Origin: DASZJY01 sp036260255
GTDB taxonomy: Bacteria > Actinomycetota > Acidimicrobiia > Acidimicrobiales > AC-14
Length of the DNA stretch: 24,255 bases
NCBI GenBank assembly: GCA_036260255.1
Contig: DATAAF010000045.1
Coordinates: forward strand, 1-24,255
Reading direction: 5' to 3'
Shown here: positions 21,070 to 24,255 of the stretch, piece by piece
How the letters are laid out: every line of letters starts with the position of its first letter
Numbering within the stretch: the stretch's first letter is position 1
Position numbers and translations under genes: made by a program
Notes under the pieces: generated by a model
Told to the model about the DNA's origin: nothing
Seen by the model: the letters and a program-made list of their open reading frames with translations, nothing else
Database searches by the model: none

Positions 21070-23952
21070 ATGGCTTCGCTCGGACGACCTCCCGTCACGA
21101 CCGGCGTCACCGGTGACGTCGTCCCTCTCGTCGGCCGCCGGGCGGAGCGCGCCGTCCTCCGCGAGCTGATCGAGCGGGCGCGCGACGGCGCCGGCGGCGT
21201 CCTGGTGGTCGAAGGCGAACCGGGGATCGGCAAGACCCGGCTCGTGACCGAGCTGGCCGACGACGCCCGCCGGCGGGGGCTCGGGGTCTTCGCGGGGGCG
21301 GCCGACGAGATGCAAGGTGAGCGCCCCTTCGGGCCGTTCGTCGAGGCCCTGGGGCTGGACGCCGGCTCCCCCGACCGCGACCGGGCGCAGCTGGGCCGGC
21401 TCGTCCTCGGCGACGACCGCGACGCCCCGTCGGCGCGCACCGACGATGTCGGCTTTCGCATCGTCGAGGCGATCGTCGGCCTGGTCGAAAGGTTGGCGGC
21501 GGCGACGCCCGTCCTCCTGGTGCTGGAGGACCTGCACTGGGCCGGCCCCTCGAGCATCCGGGCGCTCCAAGCGGTCGGGAGGCGGGCGCTGGCTGCCCTC
21601 CCGGTCGCGGTCGTCGCCACCCTGCGCCCTTTCCCGCGCAACGTCGACCTCGACCTGGCGATCGACGATCTCGACTCCCGAGGGGCGCGCCGCCTCGCTC
21701 TCGACCCGCTCAGCCCGGAGGACACCTGTGCGCTGGCCGTCGCCGCCGGCGCCCGCCCGACCGAAGCGCTTTCCCGCCAGCTTCGCGCCACGGGTGGCAA
21801 CCCACTGCTCGTGATCGAGCTGGTGGCGTCGACGGTCGCAGGCACCGACGCCGATGCGATCCCTCCCGCCCTGTCGGCGACCGTGCTCCGCCGCCTCCGT
21901 TGCCTGCCGGCGGCGACGGTCGAGGCCCTCAAGGTGGCGTCCGTGCTCGGGCGGCGCTTCTCGGTCACGCAGCTGGCGGCGGTGATGGGCCGCAGCCCTG
22001 TCGAGCTGCTGTCCGGTCTGGAGGATGCCATCGCCGCCCGTGTCCTCGGAGAGGACGACGGCGAGCTGGCGTTCCGCCACCAGCTGATCCGCGACGCCGT
22101 CTACGAAGATCTGGCCGTCCCGCTGCGACGCGGCCTGCACCGGGAGGTCGCCCGAGTCCTCGAGTCGAACGGTGCCCCCCTCGGGCAGGTCGCCGACCAC
22201 CTCCTCGCCGGCGCCCGCCCGGGTGACAACGACGCGGTGGCGGGTCTGGCCGAGGCCGCCCGCTCCGTCGCGCCTCGGTCTCCGCACGCGGCGGTGAAGC
22301 TCCTCGAGCGGGCGATGGAGCTCGGCGACCCGGAGGCGTCCGGCGCCGACGAGTTGGCGGTCCAGCTGGCGCCCCTGCTCATCCAGACCGGGCGGCCTCT
22401 CGACGCCACGGACCTCACTCGCCGGGTGTTGGCCCGCGGCCCGGCTCCGGCCGTCGAGGCGGCGCTCCGCCGGGCGCTGGGAGAGGTTCTCTGGATGCAG
22501 GGCTGGCTCGAGGCGGCCGCCGACGAGCTGGAGGCGGCGGGGCGCGTTGCCGGGGCGGAAGAACGAGAGCGCATGGGCGCCCTCGCCCTCGCCGCCAACC
22601 TCCGGCTGTTCCTGGGAGTGCCGTCGGCGGCCGAAGGGGCGGCCCGTGAGCTGTTGGCCGAGGGGGAGCGGCTCGGGGACGACTTCGTCGTCTGCCTGTC
22701 GCTGCAGACCTTGGCCGTGGCCGCCGATGCCGAAGGCCATGTCGGGGAGGCGATCGGGCTGGCCCGGCGGGCGACGGCGACGGCGCGCGACAGCGCCGAG
22801 CCGCGCGTCGGCCATCTCCATCCGCAGCTGTTCCTCGGGCTGATCCTCCTGGACGGCGACCGCCTGGACGAGGCCGCCGAGGTCCTCCAGGAGGGTCGCC
22901 GGCGAGCCGAGGCGCGCGGAACCGTGGCGTGGCTGCCGCTGTACCACTGCGCGCTGGCCATGCGCTGCCTGTTCGAGGGGTCGTTGGACGACGGGCTGGC
23001 GGAGATCGACACCGGGCTGGCGCTGGCCGAGGAGGTGGGTACCCGGCTCTACGTCCCTCTCCTGCACGGGATGGCGGCGTGGGTGGCCGCCCACCGGGGA
23101 GAGCTCGGCGCCGCCGAGGACCTGCTGCAGCGGGCGGCGGACGAGTTCATCGGCGCGACCAGCCCGGCGTGGCGCGCCCAGGCCTCCGTCGCCCTCGCCG
23201 GCGCGGACGCCCGCTGGCCCCTCGAGTGGGGCCTCTGGGTCTCCGCCCTCCTCGAGGCGGCGGCGGGCGACGAGTCCAGCGCCCTGTCGAGGCTGGAGGA
23301 CGCGTGGACGGCGGCGGCGCCGCTGCGGTACTTCCTCAGCTACCGCCTGTTCGCGCCGGACGTCGTCCGGGCGGCGGTGCGGGCGGGAAGGCGCGAGCTC
23401 GGCTCGGGGGTTGTCGCCGACGTGGAGGAAGGCGCCCGGCGTTCGGGCGCGACCAGCGCGGCGGCCGCCGCCTTGCGGTGCCGGGCTCTGTTCGACGGCG
23501 ACGCCGACGGCCTGGTCTCCGCCGCCGCCGCGTACCGGGTCACGCCGCACCGGATGGAGCTGGCCTTCACGTGTGAGGACGCCGGACTGGCGCTGGCCGC
23601 AGAGGGCCGTGGCCGAGAGGCGGTGGAGCTGCTCGAGGAGGGGCTCGCGGTGTTCGACGACGCGGGGGCGACGGTCCCGGCCGCCCGGGCGGCGGCAGCG
23701 TTGCGGACGCTCGGGGTCCGTCACCGGCGATCCGGCCGGGGTAGACGAGGGCAGACCGGCTGGGAGAGCCTCACGCCGACGGAGATGCGCGTCGCCCGTC
23801 TGGCTGCCGAGGGGCTCACCAACCGCGAGATCGGTGAGCGCCTGTTCGTCTCCCGGCGAACGGTGGAGACCCACCTGGCCCACGCCTTCGCCAAGCTCGG
23901 CCTGTCCTCGCGCGCCCAGCTGGCCGCCGAGGTAGCGCGCCGAGGTACTTGA
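21070..23952 (+). CDS. LuxR family transcriptional regulator with ATPase domain (LAL type)
   Basis: 960 residues, a large ATP-binding LuxR-type regulator. N-terminal AAA/NB-ARC-like ATPase: VGRRAERAVLRELI, Walker A GEPGIGKT (49-56), Walker B LLVLEDLHWAG (about 149-159), and GNPLLVIEL (sensor-like). The middle of about 500 residues is helical repeats (TPR-like: LDEAAEVLQEGRRRAEARG, LGAAEDLLQRAADEF). The C-terminus (901-960) is a LuxR helix-turn-helix: LTPTEMRVARLAAEGLTNRE, IGERLFVSRRTVETHL. Such proteins bind DNA on ATP and ligand sensing. The in-frame GTG at 21010 is a less likely start. Its neighbours do not show the target; the divergent mycothiol-type gene is a candidate. The stop codon overlaps the -35 of the next promoter. 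Confidence 0.94.
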   Translation: MASLGRPPVTTGVTGDVVPLVGRRAERAVLRELIERARDGAGGVLVVEGEPGIGKTRLVTELADDARRRGLGVFAGAADEMQGERPFGPFVEALGLDAGSPDRDRAQLGRLVLGDDRDAPSARTDDVGFRIVEAIVGLVERLAAATPVLLVLEDLHWAGPSSIRALQAVGRRALAALPVAVVATLRPFPRNVDLDLAIDDLDSRGARRLALDPLSPEDTCALAVAAGARPTEALSRQLRATGGNPLLVIELVASTVAGTDADAIPPALSATVLRRLRCLPAATVEALKVASVLGRRFSVTQLAAVMGRSPVELLSGLEDAIAARVLGEDDGELAFRHQLIRDAVYEDLAVPLRRGLHREVARVLESNGAPLGQVADHLLAGARPGDNDAVAGLAEAARSVAPRSPHAAVKLLERAMELGDPEASGADELAVQLAPLLIQTGRPLDATDLTRRVLARGPAPAVEAALRRALGEVLWMQGWLEAAADELEAAGRVAGAEERERMGALALAANLRLFLGVPSAAEGAARELLAEGERLGDDFVVCLSLQTLAVAADAEGHVGEAIGLARRATATARDSAEPRVGHLHPQLFLGLILLDGDRLDEAAEVLQEGRRRAEARGTVAWLPLYHCALAMRCLFEGSLDDGLAEIDTGLALAEEVGTRLYVPLLHGMAAWVAAHRGELGAAEDLLQRAADEFIGATSPAWRAQASVALAGADARWPLEWGLWVSALLEAAAGDESSALSRLEDAWTAAAPLRYFLSYRLFAPDVVRAAVRAGRRELGSGVVADVEEGARRSGATSAAAAALRCRALFDGDADGLVSAAAAYRVTPHRMELAFTCEDAGLALAAEGRGREAVELLEEGLAVFDDAGATVPAARAAAALRTLGVRHRRSGRGRRGQTGWESLTPTEMRVARLAAEGLTNREIGERLFVSRRTVETHLAHAFAKLGLSSRAQLAAEVARRGT

Positions 23953-23978
23953 CCATCGAACACGTGTTCGCCTAGCAT
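23949..23978 (+). promoter_or_regulatory. Promoter with LexA/SOS box for the DUF222 gene
   Basis: TTGACC (23949-23954) and TAGCAT (23973-23978) are separated by 18 bp, and the -10 ends 6 nt before the GTG start, so the transcript should be leaderless. The spacer contains CGAACACGTGTTCG (23957-23970), a perfect 14-bp palindrome matching the Gram-positive LexA box (CGAAC-N4-GTTCG). LexA bound there would block RNA polymerase; DNA damage would relieve it. Confidence 0.78.
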
Positions 23979-23984
23979 CTCGAT

Positions 23985-24255
23985 GTGGACGACCAGGCGG
24001 GACAGACGGCGGCGGAGGACCGAGAGGCGGAGGGGGCCGAGATCGAGGCCCAGCTGGCCCGGGCCTGCGGGACGGCCAACCTGGCCGCCGCCCGCCAGGT
24101 GGAGCTCATCGCCAAAGCGTTGGAGAACGGCTCCTACGCGGGGGCGGGGATCCGCTCGGCGGAGCAGTGGGTGGCCTGGCAGTGCGGGGTGTCGCTCTCC
24201 CACGCCCGCCAGCTGGTGGCCATGGCCCGCCGCCTGCCCGAGCTGCCGGCGACGG
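23985..24255 (+). CDS. DUF222-domain protein, 13E12 repeat family-like (3' end outside window)
   Basis: Partial: 90 codons are visible. GTG start, then a charged N-terminal stretch (TAAEDREAEGAEIEAQLARA) and the DUF222 core (GTANLAAARQVELIAKALEN, IRSAEQWVAWQCGVSLSHAR, ARRLPELPAT). The family usually has a C-terminal HNH nuclease motif, which would be beyond the window. In mycobacteria these are the 13E12 repeat proteins, and some are DNA-damage induced. The SOS box in its promoter agrees with that. There is no SD; the start is set by the -10 box 6 nt upstream. The function of the full protein remains unknown. Confidence 0.88.
   Translation, partial: MDDQAGQTAAEDREAEGAEIEAQLARACGTANLAAARQVELIAKALENGSYAGAGIRSAEQWVAWQCGVSLSHARQLVAMARRLPELPAT

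Overview
The window is very GC-rich DNA, dense with genes, from an actinobacterium, most likely class Acidimicrobiia or a near relative. This is inferred from four things. It has a homodimeric-type AceE. It has a mycothiol-dependent maleylpyruvate-isomerase-like enzyme. Many start codons lack a Shine-Dalgarno (SD) site but lie 6-10 nt after a TANNNT -10 box, the actinobacterial leaderless arrangement. It also carries a Gram-positive-type LexA box. No rRNA, tRNA, CRISPR array, phage or transposase gene was seen.

Left part (1-6782, all + strand): the 3' part of aceE, an HhH-GPD protein with a lysine-rich tail, an Rv2629/baeRF-type eRF1-like protein, an SDR oxidoreductase, a small disordered protein, then a tightly coupled nucleotidyltransferase / BON / metallophosphoesterase trio. 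Four-base stop/start overlaps tie baeRF to SDR, nucleotidyltransferase to BON, and BON to phosphoesterase. The set looks like a stress or maintenance operon that may add and remove a nucleotidyl group, but its substrate is unknown.

Middle (6801-11308): a DUF2510/scramblase-like protein on the minus strand diverges from thiS-thiE, apparently through two leaderless promoters. thiE ends inside a 110-bp near-palindrome (8521-8630). An alpha/beta hydrolase, a small membrane-anchored protein and an acyl-CoA dehydrogenase lie on the minus strand. The 319-nt gap upstream of the hydrolase holds the most unusual non-coding signal: an extended SD complementary to 18 nt of the 16S 3' end, a possible 14-codon ORF, a 10-bp stem able to mask it, and a strong hairpin before the hydrolase.

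Right-middle (11349-16380): an MBL-fold hydrolase converging on and overlapping a LolD/MacB-like ABC ATPase with its FtsX-like permease, two divergent VOC proteins, a GYD protein, an AIM24-family protein, and a histone-H1-like Lys/Ala-rich protein with a DUF4177-like C-terminus.

Right (16447-24255): a multicopper oxidase with two tandem heavy-metal-binding modules inside it and no visible signal peptide; an amidohydrolase gene broken by two single-base frameshifts; a small tail-anchored alanine-rich protein followed by a perfect 13-bp hairpin; a mycothiol-dependent-type enzyme; a 960-aa LuxR-type ATP-binding regulator; and the start of a DUF222 (13E12-like) gene whose promoter carries a perfect LexA/SOS palindrome between its -35 and -10.
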